From the NCBI GenBank assembly GCA_033558025.1, contig JAUCEF010000021.1, positions 1-29,711 of the forward strand: 29,711 bases of DNA. The letters are read 5' to 3'. This DNA comes from Phytophthora sp. 'mugwort'. Lineage: Eukaryota > Oomycota > Peronosporomycetes > Peronosporales > Peronosporaceae. Made by a program: the position numbers and the translations under genes. Position 1 is the stretch's first letter. Each line of letters starts with the position of its first letter. Below the pieces are notes generated by a model. That model saw nothing but the letters and a program-made list of their open reading frames with translations. It was not told the origin of the DNA and searched no databases. Shown here in pieces: positions 1 to 6,221 of this stretch.

Positions 1-213
1 TCATAAAAAAATAAATTAGGTAAAGCTGGGCGTTCACGTTGGTTAAATAGACGACCTTCTGTACGTGGTGTAGCAAAAAATCCTGTCGATCATCCACATG
101 GTGGTGGTGAGGGTAAAACAAGTGGAGGGCGACCTTCTGTAACACCACAAGGTAAAATAACTAAAGGAAAGCCTACACGTAAAAAAACAAAAAAAAAATT
201 AATTATTAAATAA
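1..213 (+). CDS. rpl2: Ribosomal protein L2, C-terminal part (5' end outside window)
   Basis: This is the C-terminal domain of the large-subunit protein L2, which organises the peptidyl-transferase centre of the mitoribosome. From base 19 it reads [20 protein letters not shown] followed by [12 protein letters not shown], the L2 signature, and ends with a basic tail and TAA at 211-213. The frame meets a TAA at 4-6, directly before an A-rich run (5-12). The family continues upstream without a break, so a one-base length error or shift in that run is likely. rps19 follows after 3 bases, as in the bacterial S10 operon. The identification is essentially certain; only the upstream frame is unresolved. 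Confidence 0.95.
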
Positions 214-216
214 ATT

Positions 217-453
217 ATGTCTAGAAGTAAATATAAAGGTCCATTTTTTAAAGTTAATTTATTAAAAAAAAAACAATGGATAAAAATAACTAATAAAAAT
301 TTAACAATATTACCTGAATATAGTAATCATTCTGTAAGTATTTATAATGGTAAAATATTTATTAATTTGGAAATAAATGATAAAATGATTGGTTTTAAAT
401 TTGGTGAATTTATTAATACACGAAAAAAACATATATATAAAAAAAAAAAATAA
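217..453 (+). CDS. rps19: Ribosomal protein S19
   Basis: Small-subunit protein S19, 78 residues, near the usual length for the family. It opens with MSRSKYKGPFFK, matching the S19 pattern SxxKGPF. The conserved C-terminal half is visible as the VSIYNGK stretch, then DKMIGFKFGEFINTRK, equivalent to the bacterial MVGHKLGEFxxTR. It forms the head of the small subunit with S13 and contacts 16S-like rRNA. It lies 3 bases after rpl2 and 3 bases before rps3, so the three are probably co-transcribed. The gene shows no frame problems. Confidence 0.95.
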   Translation: MSRSKYKGPFFKVNLLKKKQWIKITNKNLTILPEYSNHSVSIYNGKIFINLEINDKMIGFKFGEFINTRKKHIYKKKK

Positions 454-456
454 ATT

Positions 457-1285
457 ATGGGTCAAAAAATTATACCAATTAGTTTAAGATTAAATAAAAA
501 AAAAATTGGGATTCCCAATGGATTGTTAATAATAATGAGTATTCTAATTTATTGCATTTTGATTTAGAAATTAAAAAATATTTTCAAAATATTTTTAATT
601 ATAAAAATTTAAAATTAATAGATATAAATATAGTAAAAACATCAAATAATATAAATATATATGTTTATATTCAAAAAAATGCAAAAAAATATTATAAATT
701 ATCTTATAATCAAATTATTAAATATTTAAATATATATTATATTAATAATAATATTAAATTATTTATCAAAAATGTCCAATTTTTTGATTAATTAAATTAC
801 GAAAAAATTTAAAAAGAATTTTTGATAAAATAAGAAAAAATAATCGAATTAATAAAAATGTTAAAAAAATGATTTATAATTTTAGTTATGCTTTTTATAC
901 TAAAAATATAAATATTATAACTTTTTATATTAAACAAACATTAGAAAAAAAAAAAACACATAAAAAATTTATTAATAATATTGATAATATGCTTCAAGAA
1001 TTTTTTAAAATATTTTCTAATTTTATTGGTTATCGTTTACAATTTAAAGGTCGTTTAAATAAATCAAAACGTAAAAAAAAACTAATTTTTCAAAAAGGAA
1101 AAATACCATTAAATACTTTAGAATATGATATTAAATATCATTTTAATGAATTTAAAACACCATCGGGTATTTGTAGTATTAAATTATGGATTTTTTTTAA
1201 ACCACTAAAAACTACATTAAATTCTAAATTTTTAAAAAAACAAAGAATTAAAAATACTAATTATGTTATTTCCAAAAAAAACTAA
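457..1285 (+). CDS. rps3: Ribosomal protein S3, interrupted by two one-base frameshifts
   Basis: The small-subunit protein S3 lies at the mRNA entry site. The start reads MGQKIIPISLRL, the S3 N-terminus (MGQKxNPxxxRL). In the given sequence the frame then runs into a stop at 565-567. Adding one base in the ten-A run at 496-505 restores NWDSQWIVNNNEYSN, the expected S3 continuation. A second break lies at about 786-791, where GAT TAA becomes open if one T is added. After it comes RKNLKRIFDKIRKNN and, at the C-terminus, the S3 signatures GYRLQFKGRLN and GICSIKLWIF. The last 23 bases overlap the start of rpl16, a common bacterial-style coupling. Read as one gene it would encode about 276 residues. 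Because both flanks are conserved S3, a decayed gene is less likely than sequence error or recoding. Confidence 0.9.
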
Positions 1286-1667
1286 ATATAAAAAACAATT
1301 TAAAAGTAAACTTACAGGTAAAACAACAAAAGGTAATAATATTGTTTATGGTAAATATGCTATTAAAGTTTTAAAAGAAACACGTTTAACATCAAGACAA
1401 ATAGAAGCAACTCGTCGAATAATTATTCGAAAATGAAACGATTAGGATTTCTTTGGATTCGTGTTTTTCCAGATACACCTGTAACAGCAAAACCTACAGA
1501 AAATCGTATGGGTAAAGGAAAAGGTGCTGTTTCTTTTTGGGTTGCTAAAGTTAAAAAAAGGTCAAATTTTATATGAAATTAGCGGTATTTCATTAGAAAA
1601 TGCAAAAAAAGTTTTAAAAGCGGGTTCTAATAAATTGCCGGTTAAAACAAAATTTATTTATAAATAA
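1263..1667 (+). CDS. rpl16: Ribosomal protein L16, with two compensating frameshifts
   Basis: Large-subunit protein L16, which stabilises the A-site tRNA. It begins [20 protein letters not shown], the L16 N-terminus, and shows the conserved SRQIEATRR. An in-frame TGA at 1434-1436 disappears if the short A run at 1430-1433 gains one A, giving [20 protein letters not shown] and the hallmark RMGKGKG. A second shift of opposite sign lies in the seven-A run at 1553-1559: removing one A gives [13 protein letters not shown] and the C-terminus [12 protein letters not shown]. The two cancel, so the total span of 405 bases fits a normal 134-residue L16. The start lies inside the end of rps3. A CAU tRNA starts 3 bases after the stop. 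Confidence 0.92.
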
Positions 1668-1669
1668 TT

Positions 1670-1743
1670 AGGCTTATAGTTTAATTGGTTAGAGCATACC
1701 GCTCATAACGGTATAGTTGTAGGTTCAAATCCTACTAGGCCTA
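1670..1743 (+). tRNA. trnM: tRNA with CAU anticodon (elongator Met, or Ile-CAU)
   Basis: The cloverleaf is complete: acceptor AGGCTTA pairs with TAGGCCT, the D arm carries TTGGTTAGAGC, the anticodon stem TACCG/CGGTA encloses loop CTCATAA, and the T arm is GTAGG-TTCAAAT-CCTAC. Anticodon CAU serves elongator Met or, with a modified C34, isoleucine AUA codons. The window holds three CAU tRNAs. The one at 9254 looks like the initiator, so this and the one at 9077 should be the Met elongator and the AUA-reading Ile tRNA. The D arm here resembles bacterial elongator Met, but the two cannot be separated with certainty by eye. Confidence 0.9.
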
Positions 1744-1764
1744 ATTAAAAAATTTTTATTTTAA

Positions 1765-2433
1765 ATGAAAAAATTAAAAAAACAAAAAACAAATAATTTA
1801 TCAAATTATCAACAATTTTTAAAAAATAATTATTTAAAAAAAAAAAAATTTAAATTAAAAAATATTTTATTTGAAAATCCAATTTTATTTAATAATTTAA
1901 ATTTAGAATCTTATGTAATTGAATTTAATAATTATGAAAACATTTATTTACCTTTTACTTTAATAAAAATAGATAAAATTTCAACAATTGCTATAAAATA
2001 TGAAAATATTATATTATTTAATTATGATTTAACTTATAATATATTACATCAATTTAATAAAATAATGCTTCAAAATATTTTAATAAAAAAAAATAATTCA
2101 ATAAAAGGTCGTTTACTTGGTGGAAATTGGAATAATAAAAAAATTTTTATTTCAATTTTAGGATTTATTTTTTCTATAAAACCTATTAATTTAAATAATG
2201 CTTTAAATTATAAAAAAAAATTTTATTTTAATAAATATAATAAAAAAGGTTTCTATAAAAGAAGAATTAATTCAACACGTTTAATTAATTGTTATAAATT
2301 AAAATATTTAAATTTTAAAGTTAATAATTTAAATATATTTAAAAAATCAAAAAAAGAATTTTCAAGACTTTCTTATATTCAAACTATTATTCAAAATCAA
2401 AAAATAAAAAATAATAATTTTAAAATAAAATAA
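1765..2433 (+). CDS. rps1: Probable ribosomal protein S1 (rps1-like ORF)
   Basis: This 222-codon, Lys/Asn/Ile-rich ORF lies between a tRNA and atp8. Residues about 113-138 read SIKGRLLGGNWNNKKIFISI then LGFIFSIKP, which resembles the first strands of an S1 (OB-fold) domain (KGxVxxxxxGGxxVxIxGxxGFxP). The stretch LKYLNFKVNNLNIFKK resembles the later S1 strands. After the stop at 2431-2433, an adjacent frame from 2441 reads SVLSRKIYVEEIK, similar to the end of an S1 domain (NxxLSRKxxxEE). The true gene may therefore be longer and shifted in the A-rich stretch around 2400-2440. rps1 occurs in some gene-rich mitochondria. The assignment is inferred from weak motifs; if wrong, this remains an unassigned basic protein. 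Confidence 0.45.
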   Translation: MKKLKKQKTNNLSNYQQFLKNNYLKKKKFKLKNILFENPILFNNLNLESYVIEFNNYENIYLPFTLIKIDKISTIAIKYENIILFNYDLTYNILHQFNKIMLQNILIKKNNSIKGRLLGGNWNNKKIFISILGFIFSIKPINLNNALNYKKKFYFNKYNKKGFYKRRINSTRLINCYKLKYLNFKVNNLNIFKKSKKEFSRLSYIQTIIQNQKIKNNNFKIK

Positions 2434-2494
2434 AAATAAAAGTGTTCTTTCAAGAAAAATATATGTTGAAGAAATAAAAATTTATTATAAAATT

Positions 2495-2886
2495 ATGCCA
2501 CAATTCGATCAATTTTCATTTTTTAATCAAGTTTCTTGGTTTTTATTTTTTTTTTTAATTTTTATTTTTTTATTACTTATTTTTTTTTACCTAAAATTTG
2601 TTATAATTTAAAATTTAGAAAAAAAAAAATAATTTTTGATAATAAAAAAAAAAATCAAATTAATTTTGAAAAAAATAATATTATTTATTTTTTTAATAAT
2701 TCTTATAAAACTTTTTGTTTTAATTTTGAGTTATTTATAACAAAAAAATTATCTATTTATAAAAAAAATCAAAATATTAAAATACAAAAAACTTCAATTT
2801 TTAATAAAATATTAAAACAAAAAATTAATTATATTTTAAATAAAAAATTTTTATTATTAAATAAAATTTTTATAAGAATTAATTAA
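2495..2886 (+). CDS. atp8: ATP synthase subunit 8 (ymf19), one frameshift
   Basis: Subunit 8 of the membrane Fo sector of mitochondrial ATP synthase. The ATG at 2495 gives MPQFDQFSFFNQVSWFLFFF, the classic Atp8 N-terminus (MPQxDxxxFFxQxxW) leading into one membrane helix. In the given sequence this frame stops at 2609. The expected continuation FLPKICYNLKFRKKK appears in another frame right after the eleven-T run at 2546-2556, so one missing T there would make a single gene of about 130 residues. The C-terminal part is long, basic and Lys/Asn-rich. Upstream codons back to about 2429 are open in the same frame, so a neighbouring gene may run into it. Confidence 0.88.
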
Positions 2887-2896
2887 TTTTTTAAAT

Positions 2897-2969
2897 AAGT
2901 GTATAGCTCAGCTGGTAGAGCACCGGACTTTTAATCTGATGGTCTTGGGTTCAAATCCCAATACACTTA
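2897..2969 (+). tRNA. trnK: tRNA-Lys (UUU)
   Basis: Acceptor AAGTGTA pairs perfectly with TACACTT. The D arm is GCTCAGCTGGTAGAGC, the anticodon loop CTTTTAA gives UUU, and the T arm is TTGGG-TTCAAAT-CCCAA. The outermost anticodon-stem pair (C-A) is mismatched. trnA follows after two bases. Confidence 0.95.
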
Positions 2970-2971
2970 TT

Positions 2972-3044
2972 GGGGATATATTTCAACTGGTAGAAAGTAT
3001 GTTTTGCAAATATAATGTTATCGGTTCGAATCCGATTATCTCCA
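2972..3044 (+). tRNA. trnA: tRNA-Ala (UGC)
   Basis: Acceptor GGGGATA pairs with TATCTCC. The anticodon stem TATGT/ATATA encloses loop TTTGCAA (anticodon UGC), and the T arm is TCGG-TTCGAAT-CCGA. The D arm is short (TTTC/GAAA). It sits between trnK and rps14; an apparent upstream extension of rps14 runs through it and is not coding. Confidence 0.93.
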
Positions 3045-3070
3045 TATTTATCTTTCTTAAATATAATTTT

Positions 3071-3370
3071 ATGCAAAAAAAAATTAAAAAAAATATTAAA
3101 CAACGTAATTTATTTAAAAATTTTGAAAAAAATAGATTAACTTTAAAAATTCTTTCAAAAAATTTAAATATTGAAAAAAATTTAAGATGGAAATTACAAC
3201 AAAAGTGGTTTTTTTTCCATCAAAATTCATCAATTACTAGAATTAAAAATGTGTGTGTTTTAACTGGACGTTCTAAAAGTATTTATCGTTTATTTAAAAT
3301 ATCCAGAATCCAATTACGTAAATTAGCATCAAAAGGGTTTTTACCCGGTATTTCTAAATATAGTTGGTAA
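3071..3370 (+). CDS. rps14: Ribosomal protein S14
   Basis: Small-subunit protein S14, 99 residues, the usual length for the long zinc-free form. The C-terminal half shows CVLTGRSKSIYRLFKISRIQ then LRKLASKGFLPGISKYSW, matching the bacterial consensus CxxTGRxRxxxRxFxxSRixLRelaxxGxxPGxxKxSW. The ATG at 3071 was chosen because the open frame upstream runs through trnA. rps8 follows after 7 bases, reproducing the spc-operon order rps14-rps8-rpl6. Confidence 0.96.
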   Translation: MQKKIKKNIKQRNLFKNFEKNRLTLKILSKNLNIEKNLRWKLQQKWFFFHQNSSITRIKNVCVLTGRSKSIYRLFKISRIQLRKLASKGFLPGISKYSW

Positions 3371-3377
3371 TTTAATT

Positions 3378-3758
3378 ATGATTATAACAGATACTCTTTC
3401 CAATTTATTTTCAAAAATAAAAAATGGTTATTTAGTAAAAAAATCAAAAATAGTACAACAAAAATCAAAACAAAGTATAAATATTTTAAATATCTTAATT
3501 AAAGAAGGTTTTATAAAAAGTTATAAGATAAATTCCAAAAATCAATTAGAGATTTATTTAAAATATAGAAAAAATAAAGCAGTTATTACTGAAATAAAAC
3601 GTTTATCAAAACCGGGAAAACGTTTATATATTGCTAATAAGGATTTATATAAAAAAAAAACAGGATTTTATATTCTTTCAACATCTATTGGTATTTTAAC
3701 AGATTTACAAGCTAAAAAATTAAATGTTGGTGGTGAATTGATTTGTAAAATTATTTAA
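3378..3758 (+). CDS. rps8: Ribosomal protein S8
   Basis: Small-subunit protein S8, 126 residues, which binds the central domain of small-subunit rRNA. The N-terminus DTLSNLFSKIKNGYLVKKSK matches the S8 DxxxxxxxxIxNa pattern. The C-terminus shows SKPGKRLYIANKDL, ILSTSIGILTDLQAKKLNVG and GGELICKI, the family's STSxGxmtxxxAxxxxxGGExxcxv motif. It is intact and 6 bases from rpl6. Confidence 0.95.
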   Translation: MIITDTLSNLFSKIKNGYLVKKSKIVQQKSKQSINILNILIKEGFIKSYKINSKNQLEIYLKYRKNKAVITEIKRLSKPGKRLYIANKDLYKKKTGFYILSTSIGILTDLQAKKLNVGGELICKII

Positions 3759-3764
3759 AAAATT

Positions 3765-4370
3765 ATGATAAAAATAATAAAAAAAAATGTTAAATTAAAA
3801 AATAAAAATTTTTTTAAAAGTTCTTTAGGAAATATTAATTTATTTTTTATTGATAAAACTTTTATTTTTCCAACAGATTTAAAAATTTATAGTAATAATA
3901 AAATAATTTTTTTTGAAACATCTTTAGGTTTATTATCTTTAACAATAATTAATGATTTATATTTTTTTATAAAAAAAAATAAATTATTAATTATTGTTAA
4001 TAAAAATAAAAAAAAAAAAAGTATTTTAAATTTATACAATAAATTAATAAAAATAAAAATAAAAGGTGTTTTACAAGGTTTTAAAATTAATTTAATATTA
4101 AAAGGTATAGGTTTTAAAGCTTTTATTGAAAATAATACTTTAATTTTAAAATTAGGTTTTAGTCATAATATTAGAATTCCAATTCCATTAAATATTGAAA
4201 TTATTAATCAAACAAATACTTTAATTTTTAGTAGTATCGATTATATTTTTTTACATCAATTTGTACATTATATTAAAAATCATAAAAAACCTGAACCATA
4301 TAAAGGAAAAGGTTTATTATTAAAAAATGAAAAAATTTTACAAAAAGAGGGAAAAAAAAGTAAAAAATAA
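3765..4370 (+). CDS. rpl6: Ribosomal protein L6
   Basis: Large-subunit protein L6, 201 residues, close to the bacterial length of about 177 plus Lys-rich extensions. It contains the duplicated L6 fold: a divergent first half, then LQGFKINLILKGIGFKAFIE and LKLGFSHNIRIPIP, matching the family's GxxxxLxxxGxGyra and LxlGfSHxvxxxiP. The C-terminal signature KKPEPYKGKGLL is the L6 motif RxPepYkGKGi. It is intact, with rps2 following after 6 bases. Confidence 0.95.
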   Translation: MIKIIKKNVKLKNKNFFKSSLGNINLFFIDKTFIFPTDLKIYSNNKIIFFETSLGLLSLTIINDLYFFIKKNKLLIIVNKNKKKKSILNLYNKLIKIKIKGVLQGFKINLILKGIGFKAFIENNTLILKLGFSHNIRIPIPLNIEIINQTNTLIFSSIDYIFLHQFVHYIKNHKKPEPYKGKGLLLKNEKILQKEGKKSKK

Positions 4371-4376
4371 TTAAAT

Positions 4377-4970
4377 ATGATACAAAAAAAAAAAAAAAAA
4401 CATAATAATATTTTATTAAATTTATTATTTAAATCAAAAAATATGTATGGAGAATCTTTAATAGATACAAATAAAGAATTATTATCTTTTATATTTGGAA
4501 GTAGACATGATTATACTATAATTAATTTAAAAAATGTTTCATTTTTTTTAAAACGTATATTTAATTTAACTAAAATTATATTAAAAAAAAATGAAAAAAT
4601 TTTAATAATAGGGAATGATAATGAAATTAAATTTTTATTAACTACATCTTTTATAAAAAAAAATCCAAATATCATTTTTTTTACAAAAGAATGGGTAAAT
4701 GGTTTAATTACTAATAAAATTATGAATACAACATTTAATAAGATAATTAATTATTTATTAAAAGAAAATGAAATTAAATTAATTTTAGTTATAAAAAGTT
4801 CTGTAAAAGATACTTTTTTAAATCAAGAACTTTCTGTTTTAAAAATTCCTACTATTTCATTAGTAAATACAAGTCAAACTATACAAAATATTAATTATCC
4901 TGTAGTAATGAATTCTAAAAATATTCAATCAATATATACTTTAATGTATTTATTACGTAAAATATTTTAA
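4377..4970 (+). CDS. rps2: Ribosomal protein S2
   Basis: Small-subunit protein S2, 197 residues, somewhat shorter than bacterial S2 (about 240). Visible motifs are FIFGSRHDYTIINLKNVSFF (S2: FIxGxRxgxxIIdLxxT), ILIIGNDNEIKFLL, IIFFTKEWVNGLITNK (rWxxGxLTN), and the C-terminal LKIPTISLVNTSQTIQNINY then PVVMNS (IPtiaivDTnxdpxxidypIPxND). It begins with a run of ten Lys/Gln codons. It is intact, and rps4 begins 8 bases downstream. Confidence 0.92.
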   Translation: MIQKKKKKHNNILLNLLFKSKNMYGESLIDTNKELLSFIFGSRHDYTIINLKNVSFFLKRIFNLTKIILKKNEKILIIGNDNEIKFLLTTSFIKKNPNIIFFTKEWVNGLITNKIMNTTFNKIINYLLKENEIKLILVIKSSVKDTFLNQELSVLKIPTISLVNTSQTIQNINYPVVMNSKNIQSIYTLMYLLRKIF

Positions 4971-4978
4971 TAAATAAG

Positions 4979-5440
4979 ATGAATAAATTAAGACCGAGAA
5001 ATAAAATATGTTTTCAAAATAATAGGAACATACATAAAAATTTAAACTTATTAAAATTAAAATCAAAAAAATGGAATTTATTTAAAAAAAAATTAAGATA
5101 TCGAAAAGAAATAAAACCTGAAAAACGTAAAAAATTTTTTCAAAAAAGATTATTTGAAAAACAACAATTTCGGAATTTTTATGGATGTATTCATGAATAT
5201 CAATTAAAAAATTTATTTCAAAAATTATTAAAAAAAGATAATAAAATAAATATCTTTAAAAAATTTGTAATTTTATTAGAAAGTCGCTTAGATATAAATC
5301 TTGTAAGATTAAAATTAGTTAAAACTATTTTTCAAGCAAAACAATTAATTAATCATAAAAAAATTAAGGTTAATAATAAAATTATAAGTAAATCTAATTT
5401 TATATTACATAAAGGTGATATTATTCATATTATTAAATAA
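4979..5440 (+). CDS. rps4: Ribosomal protein S4, N-terminal and S4 RNA-binding domains (gene continues in the next ORF)
   Basis: This small-subunit assembly protein S4 is read here as 153 residues. It has the basic N-terminal helices (RYRKEIKPEKRKKFFQKRLF; FRNFYGCIHEYQLKN) and the S4 RNA-binding domain near residues 98-153: LLESRLDINLVRLKLVKTIF, AKQLINHKKIKVNNK, ILHKGDIIHIIK. The C-terminal strand that normally follows (PxxxxxxxxxNExLIvExYxx) is missing before TAA 5438-5440. It appears instead at the end of the following ORF (5443-6195). One extra base in the AAA at 5435-5437 would join the two into a single protein of about 405 residues. Either rps4 is split into two genes here, or it is one gene with a large repeat-bearing insertion and a one-base error or shift. 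Confidence 0.92.
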   Translation: MNKLRPRNKICFQNNRNIHKNLNLLKLKSKKWNLFKKKLRYRKEIKPEKRKKFFQKRLFEKQQFRNFYGCIHEYQLKNLFQKLLKKDNKINIFKKFVILLESRLDINLVRLKLVKTIFQAKQLINHKKIKVNNKIISKSNFILHKGDIIHIIK

Positions 5441-5442
5441 AT

Positions 5443-6195
5443 ATGCAAAAGGATAATAAAAATTTTCAAAGAAATAAAAATTCTCAAAAAAACGAGGGTT
5501 TTCAAAAAAATAGAAATTCTCAAAAAAACGAAGGTTTTCAAAAAAATAGAAATTTTCAAAAAAATAAAAATTCTCAAAAAAACGAAGATTTTCAAAGAAC
5601 TAGAAATTTTCAAAAAAACGAAGATTTTCAAAGAACTAGAAATTTTCAAAAAAATGAAGGTTTTCAAAGAACTAGAAATTTTCAAAAAAATGAAGGTTTT
5701 CAAAAAAATAGAAATTTTCAAAAAAATGAAGGTTTTCAAAAAAATAGAAATTTTCAAAAAAATGAAGGTTTTCAAAAAAATAGAAATTTTCAAAAAAATA
5801 GAAATTTTCAAAAAAATGAAGGTTTTCAAAAAAATAGAAATTTTCAAAAAAATGAAGGTTTTCAAAGAACTAGAAATTTTCAAAAAAATAATAGTTTGAA
5901 AGGAGATAAAAAATTTTATAAACAGCATTTTAATCAAGAAAAGAATAAATATTCTTCTTCTTATAAACGTTATAATAAATATCCTTATCAAAAAAATAAC
6001 AAATATTCTTATAAAAATAATATTTATTATATTTTAGGTGAAAAAAAACCATCAAAACCTTTAATAACTTCTTATTTACATAGAAATAAAAAAATAAAAA
6101 CAGGTATGTTTTTTAAAGAACCTTCTTATAAAACAATTTTATATCCTTTTCATTTAAATTTAAAATTAATTAATGAATATTTGAAAAAAAAATAA
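5443..6195 (+). CDS. rps4: Repeat-bearing ORF ending in the S4 C-terminal strand (second part of rps4)
   Basis: This ORF encodes 250 residues and starts two bases after the rps4 stop, in another frame. Residues 8-151 are 24 tandem hexapeptides (FQKNRN, FQKNEG, FQRTRN, SQKNEG), which are basic, polar and probably disordered. A Lys/Tyr/Asn-rich linker follows. The last ~43 residues, ITSYLHRNKKIKTGMFFKEP then SYKTILYPFHLNLKLINEYL, align in order and spacing with the end of bacterial S4: W/Y-L, a charged stretch, TGxFxxxP, then IxxPxxxNxxLIxEYx. I infer that it supplies the missing C-terminus of S4, as part of one interrupted gene or as a separate subunit. An independent gene of unknown function is possible but would not explain the C-terminal match. 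Confidence 0.75.
   Translation: MQKDNKNFQRNKNSQKNEGFQKNRNSQKNEGFQKNRNFQKNKNSQKNEDFQRTRNFQKNEDFQRTRNFQKNEGFQRTRNFQKNEGFQKNRNFQKNEGFQKNRNFQKNEGFQKNRNFQKNRNFQKNEGFQKNRNFQKNEGFQRTRNFQKNNSLKGDKKFYKQHFNQEKNKYSSSYKRYNKYPYQKNNKYSYKNNIYYILGEKKPSKPLITSYLHRNKKIKTGMFFKEPSYKTILYPFHLNLKLINEYLKKK
5464..5895 (+). repeat. 24 tandem 18-bp units encoding hexapeptides inside rps4
   Basis: The unit is roughly TTTTCAAAAAAATAGAAA / TTTTCAAAAAAATGAAGG, usually alternating so that a 36-bp (12-residue) higher-order period appears. The units near the left end are more diverged (SQKNEG, FQKNKN) than the central ones, which suggests recent expansion in the centre by slippage or unequal crossing-over. Because the unit is a multiple of three and lacks stops in several frames, long open frames also appear on both strands here; they are by-products. 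Confidence 0.95.
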
Positions 6196-6199
6196 AAAT

Positions 6200-6221
6200 T
6201 TAAACCATTTATATGGTTTAA
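6200..6221 (+). terminator. 9-bp hairpin between rps4 and rnl
   Basis: TTAAACCAT and ATGGTTTAA pair perfectly around a 4-base loop (TTAT). It lies just after the rps4 stop and at the predicted 5' edge of rnl, so it may mark the mRNA/rRNA processing border or be part of the terminal rRNA helix. The role is inferred. Confidence 0.5.

Noticed and set aside
1434..1436. TGA in rpl16 as evidence for UGA=Trp
   Set aside because: Trp is encoded by TGG in the genes checked, trnW has CCA, and the TGA disappears with a one-A change that restores the L16 sequence.
1263..1667. Insertional RNA editing as the common cause of the frameshifts
   Set aside because: The required corrections include both added and removed bases (for example rpl16 at 1553-1559 and nad2 at 26329-26338 have one base too many), which does not fit a one-direction insertion system.
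2939..3070. N-terminal extension of rps14
   Set aside because: The upstream frame lies within trnK and trnA; the S14 family length fits the ATG at 3071.
5464..5895. CRISPR array
   Set aside because: The units are contiguous, in frame and without unique spacers; this is a coding minisatellite in mtDNA.
5654..5899. Plus-strand frame of 81 codons inside the repeat array
   Set aside because: Third-frame reading of the same repeat, ending where the repeat ends.
5425..5991. Long open frame on the minus strand (188 codons) across the rps4 repeats
   Set aside because: It is a by-product of the stop-free 18-bp repeat: a monotonous Ile/Phe/Leu/Lys repeat antisense to the plus-strand hexapeptides, with no separate conserved part.
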